From: Archangium violaceum
GTDB taxonomy: Bacteria > Myxococcota > Myxococcia > Myxococcales > Myxococcaceae
Length of the DNA: 64,000 bases
Assembly: GCF_016887565.1 (NCBI RefSeq)
Contig: NZ_CP069396.1
Location: forward strand, 12,630,001-12,694,000
Direction of reading: 5' to 3'
The position numbers were made by a program, and so were the translations under genes. Position 1 is the stretch's first letter; every line of letters begins with the position of its first letter. Below the pieces are notes generated by a model. The model was not told the DNA's origin, ran no database searches, and was given only the letters and a program-made list of their open reading frames with translations. Of this stretch, positions 23,883 through 32,094 are shown piece by piece.

Positions 23883-25180
23883 GCCGCTCGCGCTCCCGCC
23901 TCCCTCAGCAGCTCCCGAGCCACCGTCTCGGCGCTCGCCAACGAGGCGTCCACCAGCATCCCCTCCCTCCCCACCCAGTCCCCCACCACGTACAGGCCCC
24001 TCACGTGCGCGACCCCGGGCCCCGGTCGTCCCGACAGGCCCTTCTCCTTCGTCGGCAGCGCGTTCATCACCGTCAGCCCCGGAAGGAAGCGTCTCGTCAC
24101 CACGTGCTCGCGCCAGCCCGGCTGCAGCCGCTCCAACACCTCCTCCAGCTCCCGCTCGCTCGCCTCCGTGTCCTCCCCTCCCAGGTACTTCGCCACGTGC
24201 ACCAACGCTCCTCCCTCCGGCGCCAGCCTCGCCCACCCCGAGTGCACCGACGCGTACCACGGGCCGTCCACCCCCAGCGCGAACAGCGCCCTCGGCTTCG
24301 TCAGCCTCGAGAGCCCCACCTCCAACGACGCCGCCTTCACTGGCACCGACTCCGCCGCCCACCCCGCCAGCACCTCGTCTCCCGGTAGCAGCCCCGCCAC
24401 CTCCCCCGGCGCCCCCGCCACTACCACCGCCTCCGCCTCGTACTCCGTCCCGTCCGCCAGCTTCAGTCCTCGCACCCGCCCCGGCCCCGCCCCCGTGGCT
24501 CCCGTGTCCCGCTCCACCGACTCCACCCGCGCCGACGTCACCACTTCGACTCCCGCGCGCCTCGCCACCTCCGCCAGTCCGTTCACCAGCTCCTTCCAGC
24601 CTCCGTCGATGTAGATGACTCCCTTCCTCGCCACCTGGAACTGCGACACCGCCGCGTCCGCCCCCAGCGCGTTCGTGTCCGCGCAGTACGTCGACAGCCG
24701 GAAGATGGCCGCCACCACCTCGCGCACCTCCGCCCTCGAGATGTGCTCCTCCAGCCACTCGCGCAGGCTCGTGCCCTCCAGCGCCGCCGCGTCCTCCTTC
24801 ATCAGCCTCGTCATCACCCGCCCCAGCTCCAGCTTGCCCGCCGCCCCCAGCAGATCCGTCATCAGCAGCGACACCGCACCCGCTGGCAACGCGTGCAGGC
24901 GACCGGCTCGCAGCGCCAGGCTTCCTTCCCCTCTCGGTCCCCCGCCTCGCATCGGCACTCCCAGCCCTCCCAACACCCGCGCCGCCGCTCCCCCCAGGTA
25001 CAGCGCGTGCGGCCCCAGGTTGAACTGGTAGCCCTCCACCTCCGTCGTCCGCGCCCTCCCCCCCAGCTGCCTCGACTTCTCGAAGAGCGTCACCTTCCGC
25101 CCTCCTCTCGCCAGCAGCGCCGCCACCGCCAGACCCCCCATTCCTCCTCCCACCACCGCCACGTCCGTCGTCTTCTTCAT
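23879..25180 (-). CDS. FAD-dependent oxidoreductase (phytoene desaturase/amine oxidase-like)
   Basis: The 433-residue protein begins MKKTTDVAVVGGGMGGLAVA, an FAD-binding GxGxxG fold at the very N-terminus, followed by VTLFEKSRQLGGRARTTEVEGYQFNLGPHALYLGG. That is the dinucleotide-binding and GG-doublet pattern of phytoene desaturase and protoporphyrinogen oxidase relatives. The C-terminal FAD motif is LYVVGDWVGREGMLVDASLASAE. Start 25180 is chosen for the motif position. The substrate is unknown and carotenoid-like or other hydrophobic compounds are possible. Its gene overlaps the ECF41-like sigma factor gene by 4 bases, so the oxidoreductase is likely that sigma factor's cognate target or partner. 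Confidence 0.85.
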   Translation of the reverse strand: MKKTTDVAVVGGGMGGLAVAALLARGGRKVTLFEKSRQLGGRARTTEVEGYQFNLGPHALYLGGAAARVLGGLGVPMRGGGPRGEGSLALRAGRLHALPAGAVSLLMTDLLGAAGKLELGRVMTRLMKEDAAALEGTSLREWLEEHISRAEVREVVAAIFRLSTYCADTNALGADAAVSQFQVARKGVIYIDGGWKELVNGLAEVARRAGVEVVTSARVESVERDTGATGAGPGRVRGLKLADGTEYEAEAVVVAGAPGEVAGLLPGDEVLAGWAAESVPVKAASLEVGLSRLTKPRALFALGVDGPWYASVHSGWARLAPEGGALVHVAKYLGGEDTEASERELEEVLERLQPGWREHVVTRRFLPGLTVMNALPTKEKGLSGRPGPGVAHVRGLYVVGDWVGREGMLVDASLASAETVARELLREAGARAA

Positions 25181-25286
25181 CTCCGGTCCCTTTCCGAGCC
25201 GCCCTTGTTCCTCGGGCTCTCCCCGGACCACGTCGGAGCGTTTTCAAAGGTTACACGCGGCGTTTTCACGGCTCGTTGCACGGTGG

Positions 25287-25345
25287 GGGCTCGGGGGCTC
25301 GATACCCTCACCCCGACCCTCTCCCAGAGGGAGAGGGAGGAGAGG
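25287..25345. repeat. Dispersed palindromic repeat, copy 7 (left flank of hydrolase gene)
   Basis: A 59-base segment starting GGGCTCGGGGGCTCGATACC and ending GGAGGAGAGG. It matches 26568-26626 in the same orientation with only two mismatches. Confidence 0.9.
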
Positions 25346-25406
25346 GGGTCTCGGTGTCAGGGGGGGTCGTTAGGGTCGGCCCCCTACCTCACGAGGGATT
25401 CTCCGC

Positions 25407-26324
25407 ATGAAGGCTCATCTGTTCCTGCTTCTCGCCTCCACCGCTCTCGGCGCCCCCGCTGCTCACGCCCGGACGGTCCCCTCTTCCGACCGCGTCGTGT
25501 CTCCTGACTCCGCCGCCTCCTTCCGCGAGGGCACCGTCCAGCTCTCCACCGGCGTCCAGCTCCACTATGTCGAGCAGGGTCGTCAGGACGGCCCCGTGCT
25601 CGTCCTCCTTCACGGCTACACCGATTCGTATCTCTCCTTCGACCGCGTCCTCCCCCTCCTCCCCCGCCGCTTTCACGTCTACGCCCTCGACCAGCGCGGC
25701 CATGGCGACTCGTCCCGCCCCTCCTGCTGCTACTCGCAGTCCGATTTCGCCGCCGACGTCGCCGCCTTCCTCGACTCCCAGCACATCCAGCGCGCCGTCC
25801 TCGTCGGCCACTCCATGGGCAGCTTCATCGCCCAGCAGGTCGCCCTCGAGCACCCCGAGCGCGTCCAGGCCCTCGTCCTCATCGGCTCGGCTCCCACCGT
25901 CCACGGCAACCCCGTCGCCGCCGACCTGATGTCCTACGTCGATACCCTCTCCGACCCCATCGACCCCGTCTTCGTCCGCGACTTCCAGGCCAGCACCTTC
26001 TTCCGCCCCATCCCCCCCTCCTTCCTCGACACCGCCGTCTCCGAGAGCCTCAAGGTCCCCGCTCGCGTCTGGCAGGCCTCCCTCGCCGGCCTCATCGCCG
26101 AGGACCACTCCGCTCGCCTCGGCGAGATTTCCGTGCCCACCCTCGTCGTCGGTGGTGATCAGGATGGGTTCTTCCCCGTCTCCGAACAGCAGGCCCTCGC
26201 CGATGCGCTGCCCCAGGGCTCCTTCGCCCTCTACACGCAGACCGGCCACGCGCCCCATGTCGAGCAGCCCCACCGCTTCGTCCATGATGTGATGCGCTTC
26301 CTGCACGGCCTGCGTCAGCAGTGA
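25407..26324 (+). CDS. Secreted alpha/beta hydrolase
   Basis: The 305-residue enzyme begins MKAHLFLLLASTALGAPAAHA, a signal peptide. It has the standard fold: VLVLLHGYTDSYLSF with the oxyanion hole, DQRGHGDSSRP, nucleophile elbow GHSMGS (Ser near residue 137), VVGGDQDGFFPV with the acidic residue and TGHAPHVEQPHR with the catalytic His. This pattern fits esterases, lactonases or epoxide/haloalkane-type hydrolases; the substrate is not evident. The gene is flanked on both sides by nearly identical direct 59-base repeats, 1281 bases apart, and is followed by a 25-base palindrome. It stands alone, with genes on the other strand on both sides. Confidence 0.87.
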   Translation: MKAHLFLLLASTALGAPAAHARTVPSSDRVVSPDSAASFREGTVQLSTGVQLHYVEQGRQDGPVLVLLHGYTDSYLSFDRVLPLLPRRFHVYALDQRGHGDSSRPSCCYSQSDFAADVAAFLDSQHIQRAVLVGHSMGSFIAQQVALEHPERVQALVLIGSAPTVHGNPVAADLMSYVDTLSDPIDPVFVRDFQASTFFRPIPPSFLDTAVSESLKVPARVWQASLAGLIAEDHSARLGEISVPTLVVGGDQDGFFPVSEQQALADALPQGSFALYTQTGHAPHVEQPHRFVHDVMRFLHGLRQQ

Positions 26325-26370
26325 GCACACCCGGGGGAGGCACCCCGCCCTCCCGGGCGCGCGCCGCGCG

Positions 26371-26395
26371 AACTGGTCCGACTGTCGGACCAGTT
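26371..26395. promoter_or_regulatory. 25-base near-perfect palindrome
   Basis: AACTGGTCCGAC-T-GTCGGACCAGTT: two perfect 12-base arms around one base, 46 bases after the hydrolase stop codon. With almost no loop it looks more like a protein-binding site or a cruciform than an ordinary terminator, and no T run follows. Confidence 0.55.
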
Positions 26396-26567
26396 GAGGA
26401 AAACCGCGCCCGGCGGGTCCTTCTCCCCTGGTCGGACTTCCCTTCCGACGGCGGTACGAACACCGATGCTGGCAGCCGCTGCTCCCCTAACTCGTCGGCT
26501 CCTCCCAGAAGCTCAGCTGCTCCGCCACCGCCAGGGTCTGCGTGGCTCAGTAGGGTGAGCTGGGATC

Positions 26568-26626
26568 GGGCTCGGGGTCTCGATACCCTCACCCCAACCC
26601 TCTCCCAGAGGGAGAGGGAGGAGAGG
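26568..26626. repeat. Dispersed palindromic repeat, copy 8 (right flank of hydrolase gene)
   Basis: GGGCTCGGGGTCTCGATACC through to GGAGGAGAGG; 57 of 59 bases identical to 25287-25345 and in the same orientation. Confidence 0.9.
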
Positions 26627-26694
26627 TTTGCTCGGTAGGGGGTTTGCTCGGCTGGGGTTTTGCTGCTGGGGCAGGCTCGTTGCCCCTCTCTCCC

Positions 26695-26976
26695 CTACCA
26701 GTTGTTCACCGATTTCAGGTCGAAGATGTCCGTGAAACCGTGCGCGCGGAGGATCTGCACCGCCATCGCGCTCCGGCCCCCCGCCAGGCAGTACACCACC
26801 ACCTTCGTCTGCGGCGGCCCCACCTCCCCCACCCGCTGCGGCAACTCCTGCACCGGGATGTTCCGCGCCGGCTCCGGGTGCCCCTGCCGGTACTCCTCCG
26901 GCGTCCTCACGTCCAACAGCACCCACCCCTGCCCCACCAGCTCCCGGGCCTTCTCCGACAGTTCTTTCGGCGTCAT
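26695..26976 (-). CDS. Single-domain rhodanese-like protein
   Basis: The 93-residue protein is a single rhodanese domain. It reads LLDVRTPEEYRQGHPEPARNIPVQEL (residues 20-45) and has the active-site loop VYCLAGGRSAMA with the persulfide-forming Cys. No signal peptide is present, so it is cytoplasmic. Such proteins move sulfane sulfur, sometimes to cyanide or to biosynthetic carriers. It is slightly shorter than typical single-domain rhodaneses (about 100-110). It is divergent from the GreA/B-like gene with a 64-base gap, so the two promoters must lie close together. The gene ends a few bases after a gene-free repeat region. Confidence 0.85.
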   Translation of the reverse strand: MTPKELSEKARELVGQGWVLLDVRTPEEYRQGHPEPARNIPVQELPQRVGEVGPPQTKVVVYCLAGGRSAMAVQILRAHGFTDIFDLKSVNNW

Positions 26977-27040
26977 GGGCCCCGGACTGTAGCCGGAAAC
27001 TGGAGCCCCCTCGCCACGGCGCTACAGTCCTGTCGCACCC

Positions 27041-27559
27041 ATGCCACTGCTGGACAAAGAAGAGTTGCTGGCCCAACTCGCCGAGCGTCTCCGTCAGAGC
27101 GACCGCGTCGCCCATCGCGCCGAGCTCGAGGCCCGCGAGGCCGCTCGCTCCCTGGCCACCGAGTCCGAGAAGAAGGAAGACGGCCGCGCCGTCATCGAGT
27201 ACGGCAGCCTCGCCTCCGGCCAGGCCCAACGCGCTCGCCGCGTCCAGGAGGAGCTCAAGGCCCTCTCCGACTTCCAGGACGCCGGCCTCCCCCGCTTCTC
27301 TCGCAAGGGCCCCGTCGCCCTCGGCGCCATCATCGACGTCTCCACCGAGGACGAGGATGGCTTCTCCGAGCGCACCTTCTTCCTCCTCCCCGTCGGCGCC
27401 GGCACCGAGCTCACTGGCCCCGGCGGCGATGGTTTCCTCTCCGTCATCACCCCCGCCTCCCCCGTCGGCCGCGCCCTCATGGGACGTCGGGCGGGCGACA
27501 CCATCGAGGTCAACCTCGCCGGCGAGGTACGCGAGTGGACGGTCCTCGAAGTCGTCTGA
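27041..27559 (+). CDS. GreA/GreB-family protein
   Basis: The 172-residue protein has an N-terminal helical part (residues 1-85, ELLAQLAERLRQSDRVAHRAELEAREAARSL), as in the coiled coil of Gre factors. The C-terminal FKBP-like domain has TFFLLPVGAGTEL and the Gre signature SPVGRALMGRRAGDTIEVNLAGEVREWTVLEV, close to the SPLGKALLGK family end. Gre factors enter the RNA polymerase secondary channel and stimulate RNA cleavage. The acidic tip of the coiled coil is not clearly DxxE here (EYGSLASGQ follows), so it could be a Gre-like regulator such as those in other proteobacteria rather than true GreA. It is divergent from the rhodanese gene. Confidence 0.8.
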   Translation: MPLLDKEELLAQLAERLRQSDRVAHRAELEAREAARSLATESEKKEDGRAVIEYGSLASGQAQRARRVQEELKALSDFQDAGLPRFSRKGPVALGAIIDVSTEDEDGFSERTFFLLPVGAGTELTGPGGDGFLSVITPASPVGRALMGRRAGDTIEVNLAGEVREWTVLEVV

Positions 27560-27653
27560 CACCCCCGGCTTGATCGCCGCCCCACTTCATTCCACGATTT
27601 CTCGTGAAGAGCAGGCGCTGGGGGGTCCTGCGCCAGTAGGGAGGTCACGAGCC

Positions 27654-29327
27654 ATGGCCATGCTCCGTGCCACCACCAAGGGCATCGTTCCAGAAGAGCC
27701 GGACCAGGTCATCACCGCCTCGGCCGCCCACCAGGAAGAGTGGGCCCTCGTCGCGGACCACCCCGATGGCTTCATGGCGCTCTCCGCCGTGCACGCCCCC
27801 TCCGGTGAGCTGGTGGACTTCCACTGGCAGTACGCCAACCCAGCCTCCGAGTCCATGCTGGGCATGAGCCTGACTCAAATCCGCGGCCGCGGCCTGCTGG
27901 AGCTGCTCCCGGACGTGCGCGCCCGCGGCATCCTCGCCCGCTACGTGCGCGTCGTGGAGACGGGCGAGCCCTACATCGACGAGGTGTGCTTCCCCCTCGC
28001 CAACCGCCCGCGCTGGTTCCGCGTCGTCGCCCTCAAGCGCCGCGAGATGCTCACGCTCTGGTTCAGTGAAATCACCCGCCGCAAGCGCGAGGAGATGGAG
28101 ACGGGCTTCCTCGCCGAGGTCAGCCACCTGCTCACCGCCTCGCTCGACGTGGAGAGCGCCCTGCACGAGCTGGCGCGCCGGTGTGTCCCCACGCTCGGCG
28201 ATGGCTGTGTCCTCCAGGTGCTCGACAGCGGAGGCCAGCCGCTGCTGCTCGAGACGGTGGCCACCGAGCCCGCCCAGGAAGCACTGCTCGTCGAGGTGAT
28301 GCGGCGCTTCACCCAGTCCTCCGCCGAGCCCGGCCCCGTGGGCCTGCTGTTGCCCCAGGACACCCCCCAGCTGCTCACCGGGGTGACCCCCACCCTCCTC
28401 GCCTCCCTCACCCGCGACGCCGAACACCTGCGCCTCATGCGCATGCTCGGGCCTCGCTCCCTCATGGCCGTGCCCCTGCGCGCGCGCGGACGCACCCTGG
28501 GCGTGCTCGCCCTCCTCACCTTCTCCGAGCGCTCCTATGAGCCGGAGGACCTGCGCTTCGCCGAGGACCTGGGAGACCGGGTGGCCCTCTCCGTCGACAA
28601 CGTCCTGCTCTTCCGCGAGGCCCGTCAGGCCGTCGCCCAGCGCGACGAGTTCTTCACCGTGGCCGCCCACGAGCTGCGCACCCCCACCACCTCCCTCAAG
28701 CTCAACGTGCAGTCGCTGCTGCGCGGGGCCCGCCGCGGCGAGGTGGGCGCGCTCCCCGCCCCCCTCATGGCCAAGCTGGAGAACATCGACCGCAACGCCG
28801 GCCGGCTCAACGCGCTCGTCAACGAGCTGCTCGACGTCACCCGCATCCACGCCGGCCGGCTGCGCCTGGACCTGGAGGAGGTGGACCTCACCGCGCTCGT
28901 CCAGGACGTGGCCGCCCGCTTCGAGCTGCCCGCCACCCAGGCCCAGAGCCCCCTCCTCCTCCACCTCCCCGGCCCCACCCTGGGCATGTGGGACCGGCTG
29001 CGTCTGGAGCAGGTGGTGACGAACCTGCTGTCCAACGCCCTCAAATACGGCGCGGGCAAGCCCGTGGTGGTGCGGGTGGAGGCCGACGCCGAGTTCGTCC
29101 GGTTGTTGGTGCGCGACGAGGGCATCGGCATCGCCCCGGAGAACCTGCCCCGCCTCTTCGGCCGCTTCGAGCGCGCCGTGTCGGACCGCCACTACGGCGG
29201 CCTGGGCCTGGGCCTCTACATCACCCGTCAAATCATCGAGGCCCTGAGCGGCTCCGTGAGCGTCCTGAGCACCCCCGGCGCCGGCGCCACCTTCACCGTC
29301 GAGCTGCCCCGCAAGGCCAGCACCTGA
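27654..29327 (+). CDS. Cytoplasmic sensor histidine kinase (PAS-GAF-HisKA-HATPase)
   Basis: This 557-residue kinase has no membrane segment. A PAS-like domain occupies about residues 35-135 (FHWQYANPASESMLGMSLTQ), a GAF domain 155-315 (LLTASLDVESALHELARRCVP), the HisKA phospho-acceptor is FFTVAAHELRTPTTSL near 335, and the ATPase has NLLSNALKYGAG (N box), VRDEGIGIAPENLPRLF (G1) and YGGLGLGLYITRQI (G2). GAF and PAS domains suggest sensing of a small molecule or redox state. ATG 27654 follows AGGGAGG. It is the first of three kinase genes in a row; the gap to the next is 102 bases and no response regulator gene adjoins. Confidence 0.92.
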   Translation: MAMLRATTKGIVPEEPDQVITASAAHQEEWALVADHPDGFMALSAVHAPSGELVDFHWQYANPASESMLGMSLTQIRGRGLLELLPDVRARGILARYVRVVETGEPYIDEVCFPLANRPRWFRVVALKRREMLTLWFSEITRRKREEMETGFLAEVSHLLTASLDVESALHELARRCVPTLGDGCVLQVLDSGGQPLLLETVATEPAQEALLVEVMRRFTQSSAEPGPVGLLLPQDTPQLLTGVTPTLLASLTRDAEHLRLMRMLGPRSLMAVPLRARGRTLGVLALLTFSERSYEPEDLRFAEDLGDRVALSVDNVLLFREARQAVAQRDEFFTVAAHELRTPTTSLKLNVQSLLRGARRGEVGALPAPLMAKLENIDRNAGRLNALVNELLDVTRIHAGRLRLDLEEVDLTALVQDVAARFELPATQAQSPLLLHLPGPTLGMWDRLRLEQVVTNLLSNALKYGAGKPVVVRVEADAEFVRLLVRDEGIGIAPENLPRLFGRFERAVSDRHYGGLGLGLYITRQIIEALSGSVSVLSTPGAGATFTVELPRKAST

Positions 29328-29429
29328 GGGACATCCTCCCCCCTCCCACACCTACGCCTGTCGGACGATGGACGATCCACGGACAGGTGGTGGATTTAGT
29401 GCGGGCAAGCTGCTTGGAAGGAGGGTTCC

Positions 29430-31961
29430 ATGCGCTCGTCCCCCGAGCCGGGCCCGGAAGCCGAGCCCGCGCGAACGCCACCCTTGCCCCTCACCTGGCC
29501 CGCCGCGCTGTTCGGTCTCATCTTCGGCGTGGCGATGACGTACGCGCCGTACGAGTTCCACGCTCCCTCCTTCCGGCCCCTCTACCCGTACGTGCGCGCC
29601 ATGGGCCTGGCGTACCTGGCCAGCAGCGTCGTGCTCCTGGCCACCCTCCTCTATACGCACGCCCCGCGCTGGCTGGACGTGCTGGGCCGCGTGAGCTTCG
29701 GCGCCGTCACCGGCCTGTACTGGTGGGTCCTCAACGTGCGCACCGGGAGCCTCACCGGCGCCATCCTCTACCCGCTGCTGCTGGCCGGGCTGGCGTTGGA
29801 GACGTCTCCCGCATGGCGGCGGCGCGAGGTGTTCCGCGGCGTGGTGGCGCTCACCGCGCTGTGCTTCGGGCTCATCCTGCTGGGGGCGCACCAGCACCTG
29901 CCCACCGTCTTCTACGCCGCGCTCTCCCCGCTGGCGGTGCCCATGGGGCTCGTCTTCCTGGTCGGCGGAGCCGGGCTGCTGGCCCCGGCGAGCACGCGCT
30001 GGCCCTGGCTGCCCCGCGTCCACTTCGGCCTGCTGGCGGTGGGCTTCTTCCTCATGGCCTGGGGCCTGGGCCGCAGCGGCGCGGGGCCAGCCGCCTGCAT
30101 CTACCTCATCCTCACCCTCACGTGCGCCATCCTGGCCGCCGGCCTGCGCCCCCGCGCCCCACGCACCGTGGCCTTCAAGCTGCTGCGCGGCCTGGCCTTC
30201 GCCGGACTGGTGCCGCTGCTGGCCCTGGGCGGCTTCGGCGCCTGGCTCGCCCAGCGCGCCATCGAGCGCCAGGTGCGCGACGACACCGTGCGCGCCGCGG
30301 CCGGCGAGGCGGACTTCCTCGTGCGCTACCTGGACGACGCGCGCGAGTCCCTCCAACTGCTGCTCGAGTCCCCCGGCTTCCGCAACGCCTTGGCCTCGCG
30401 AGACTCCAAGCTGTTGGAGCTCTACCTGCGCAACCTCCCCGCCCAGGCGCGCGCCTTCGACGCCGCGCTCGCCGTGGACAAGGAGGGCGTGGGGCTCGCC
30501 ACCTCCTACGGCCACCAGCAGCCAGGCAGCTTCGCCCACCGCGACTACTACGCCGGCGTGCTGAGCACCGGCGCCCCCTACGTCTCCCGCCCCTACGTCA
30601 GCCAGCTCGGCCTGCCCCACGTGGCCGTGGCCCTCCCCTTCAAACAGGACGGGAAGCTGGAGGGCATGCTCGTGGGCCTGCTCTCCCTGGAGCGCCTGTC
30701 CGCCGCGGTGACACCCGCCGCCCAGCGCTTCCGCGTGCAGGTGCTGGACAGGCGCGGCCTGCTGCTCCTGCGCGACACCCAGCCCGGCGCTCCCCTCCTG
30801 AGCGAGGCCCAGCTCCCGAGTGCCCTGCGCCTGCACCTCACCAACATCGACGAGGGCGTGGTGGAGACGTTCGACGCGGAGGACCGGCACATCCTCCTGG
30901 CCGCCGACGCGCCCGTGCCCGGCACCGAGTGGAGTGTCGTCGTCACCCAGGACCTGGGGGTGGCCTACCGCGCCATCACCCGCACCAGCGCGGCCTTCAT
31001 CGCCATGCTGGCCGTGGGCGTGCTGCTCACCCTGGCCCTCTCCCAGTTCGTCGCGAGGGACTTGATGCGCCGCCTGGACACGCTGGTGGAGGCCACCGCC
31101 GCCATCGCCCGGGGCGAGCTCAGCCGGCGCGTGCCCGAGGACGACGAGGACGAGCTGGGCGGACTGTGCCGCGGCTTCAACGAGATGGCCTCGCGCACCG
31201 AGGCCGCCCAGGGCGAGCTGCGCGAGGCGGTGCGCCTGCGCGAGGAGTTCCTCTCCGTGGCCAGCCACGAGCTGCGCACCCCCCTCACGCCCCTCAAGGG
31301 CTTCGCCGCCCTCACCCTCAACCGCATGGAGAAGGGCGGCGACTTCCCCGAGCGCGAGCGCACCCTCAAGGCCCTGCGCTCCATGGCCCGGCAGACGGAC
31401 CGGCTCACCCGCCTGGTGGATGACCTGCTGGACACCTCGCGCATCCAGGCCGGCCGCTTCGAGCTGGAGCGCGCCCGCGTGGACCTGGTGCCCCTGGTGC
31501 GCGAGGTCATCGAGCGCTTCGAGCTGAGGGGCGACGAGGGCCTGCGCTTCTTCTTCGAGTCCCCCCAGGAGCCCGTGGAGGGCGTCTGGGATGGCCCCCG
31601 CCTGGAGCAGGTGGTGACCAACCTGCTGTCCAACGCCGTGCGCTACTCCCCCCAGGGTGGCACGGTGCGCGTGGGCTTCCACATCACCCCCGAGTCCGTG
31701 GAGCTGCTCGTGCGCGACGAGGGCATCGGCATTCCGCCCGAGAGCCTCGCCTCCCTCTTCCAGCCCTTCGCCCGCGCCTCCAACGCCACCTCGCGGCACT
31801 TCGGCGGCCTGGGCCTGGGGCTCTTCATCTGCCGGGAGATCGTCCAGCGCCACGGCGGCACCATCTGGGCCGAGAGCCCCGGCGCCCAGCAGGGCAGCTG
31901 CTTCCACGTCCGGCTGCCTCGCGAGGCTCCAGCCGTCGCCCCCACCGCCGCCGTGGGGTGA
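29430..31961 (+). CDS. Membrane sensor histidine kinase with N-terminal multi-helix region
   Basis: The 843-residue kinase has several hydrophobic helices in residues 22-265 (for example WPAALFGLIFGVAMTYA and YLASSVVLLATLLYT). A long extracytoplasmic region of about 230 residues follows, resembling a dCache sensor (FDAALAVDKEGVGLATSY, YVSRPYVSQLGLPHVAVALPF). A last membrane helix (AAFIAMLAVGVLLTLALSQF) precedes HAMP near 535-585, then HisKA (LSVASHELRTPLTPL, near 608) and HATPase (NLLSNAVRYSPQGG, VRDEGIGIPPESLASLF, FGGLGLGLFI). The combination of a multi-helix module with a Cache domain is not common. It is followed after 133 bases by a hybrid kinase gene. Confidence 0.9.
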   Translation: MRSSPEPGPEAEPARTPPLPLTWPAALFGLIFGVAMTYAPYEFHAPSFRPLYPYVRAMGLAYLASSVVLLATLLYTHAPRWLDVLGRVSFGAVTGLYWWVLNVRTGSLTGAILYPLLLAGLALETSPAWRRREVFRGVVALTALCFGLILLGAHQHLPTVFYAALSPLAVPMGLVFLVGGAGLLAPASTRWPWLPRVHFGLLAVGFFLMAWGLGRSGAGPAACIYLILTLTCAILAAGLRPRAPRTVAFKLLRGLAFAGLVPLLALGGFGAWLAQRAIERQVRDDTVRAAAGEADFLVRYLDDARESLQLLLESPGFRNALASRDSKLLELYLRNLPAQARAFDAALAVDKEGVGLATSYGHQQPGSFAHRDYYAGVLSTGAPYVSRPYVSQLGLPHVAVALPFKQDGKLEGMLVGLLSLERLSAAVTPAAQRFRVQVLDRRGLLLLRDTQPGAPLLSEAQLPSALRLHLTNIDEGVVETFDAEDRHILLAADAPVPGTEWSVVVTQDLGVAYRAITRTSAAFIAMLAVGVLLTLALSQFVARDLMRRLDTLVEATAAIARGELSRRVPEDDEDELGGLCRGFNEMASRTEAAQGELREAVRLREEFLSVASHELRTPLTPLKGFAALTLNRMEKGGDFPERERTLKALRSMARQTDRLTRLVDDLLDTSRIQAGRFELERARVDLVPLVREVIERFELRGDEGLRFFFESPQEPVEGVWDGPRLEQVVTNLLSNAVRYSPQGGTVRVGFHITPESVELLVRDEGIGIPPESLASLFQPFARASNATSRHFGGLGLGLFICREIVQRHGGTIWAESPGAQQGSCFHVRLPREAPAVAPTAAVG

Positions 31962-32094
31962 GGGAGGGGGTCCGCGGACACCCGGTTTCTCGGTGTTTGA
32001 TGCAGGAGGAGGGGAGGACGGGGTATCGTCCCCTCCACGAGCGAGGCGGTTCCCCCCACCCACCCCGCTCGGTGGTGCCGACCCCCCTCACCGC

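Larger units (their letters stand above)
26325..26694. other. Gene-free stretch with palindromes and a repeat copy
   Basis: Contains the 25-base palindrome at 26371-26395, a second inverted repeat GTCGGA-cttccct-TCCGAC at about 26433-26451 and repeat copy 8 at 26568-26626. On the minus strand a short frame reads TLAVAEQLSFWEEP before a stop near 26490. It may be a gene remnant, but it is too short to claim. Confidence 0.5.

Noticed and set aside
26488-26550. Small minus-strand coding remnant (TLAVAEQLSFWEEP)
   Set aside because: The frame is closed by a stop after about 18 residues, has no start signal, and overlaps no recognisable homologue; chance in GC-rich DNA is likely.
1780-26626. CRISPR array
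   Set aside because: The dispersed palindromes are not regularly spaced, lack unique equal-length spacers and lie kilobases apart; no cas gene is visible.
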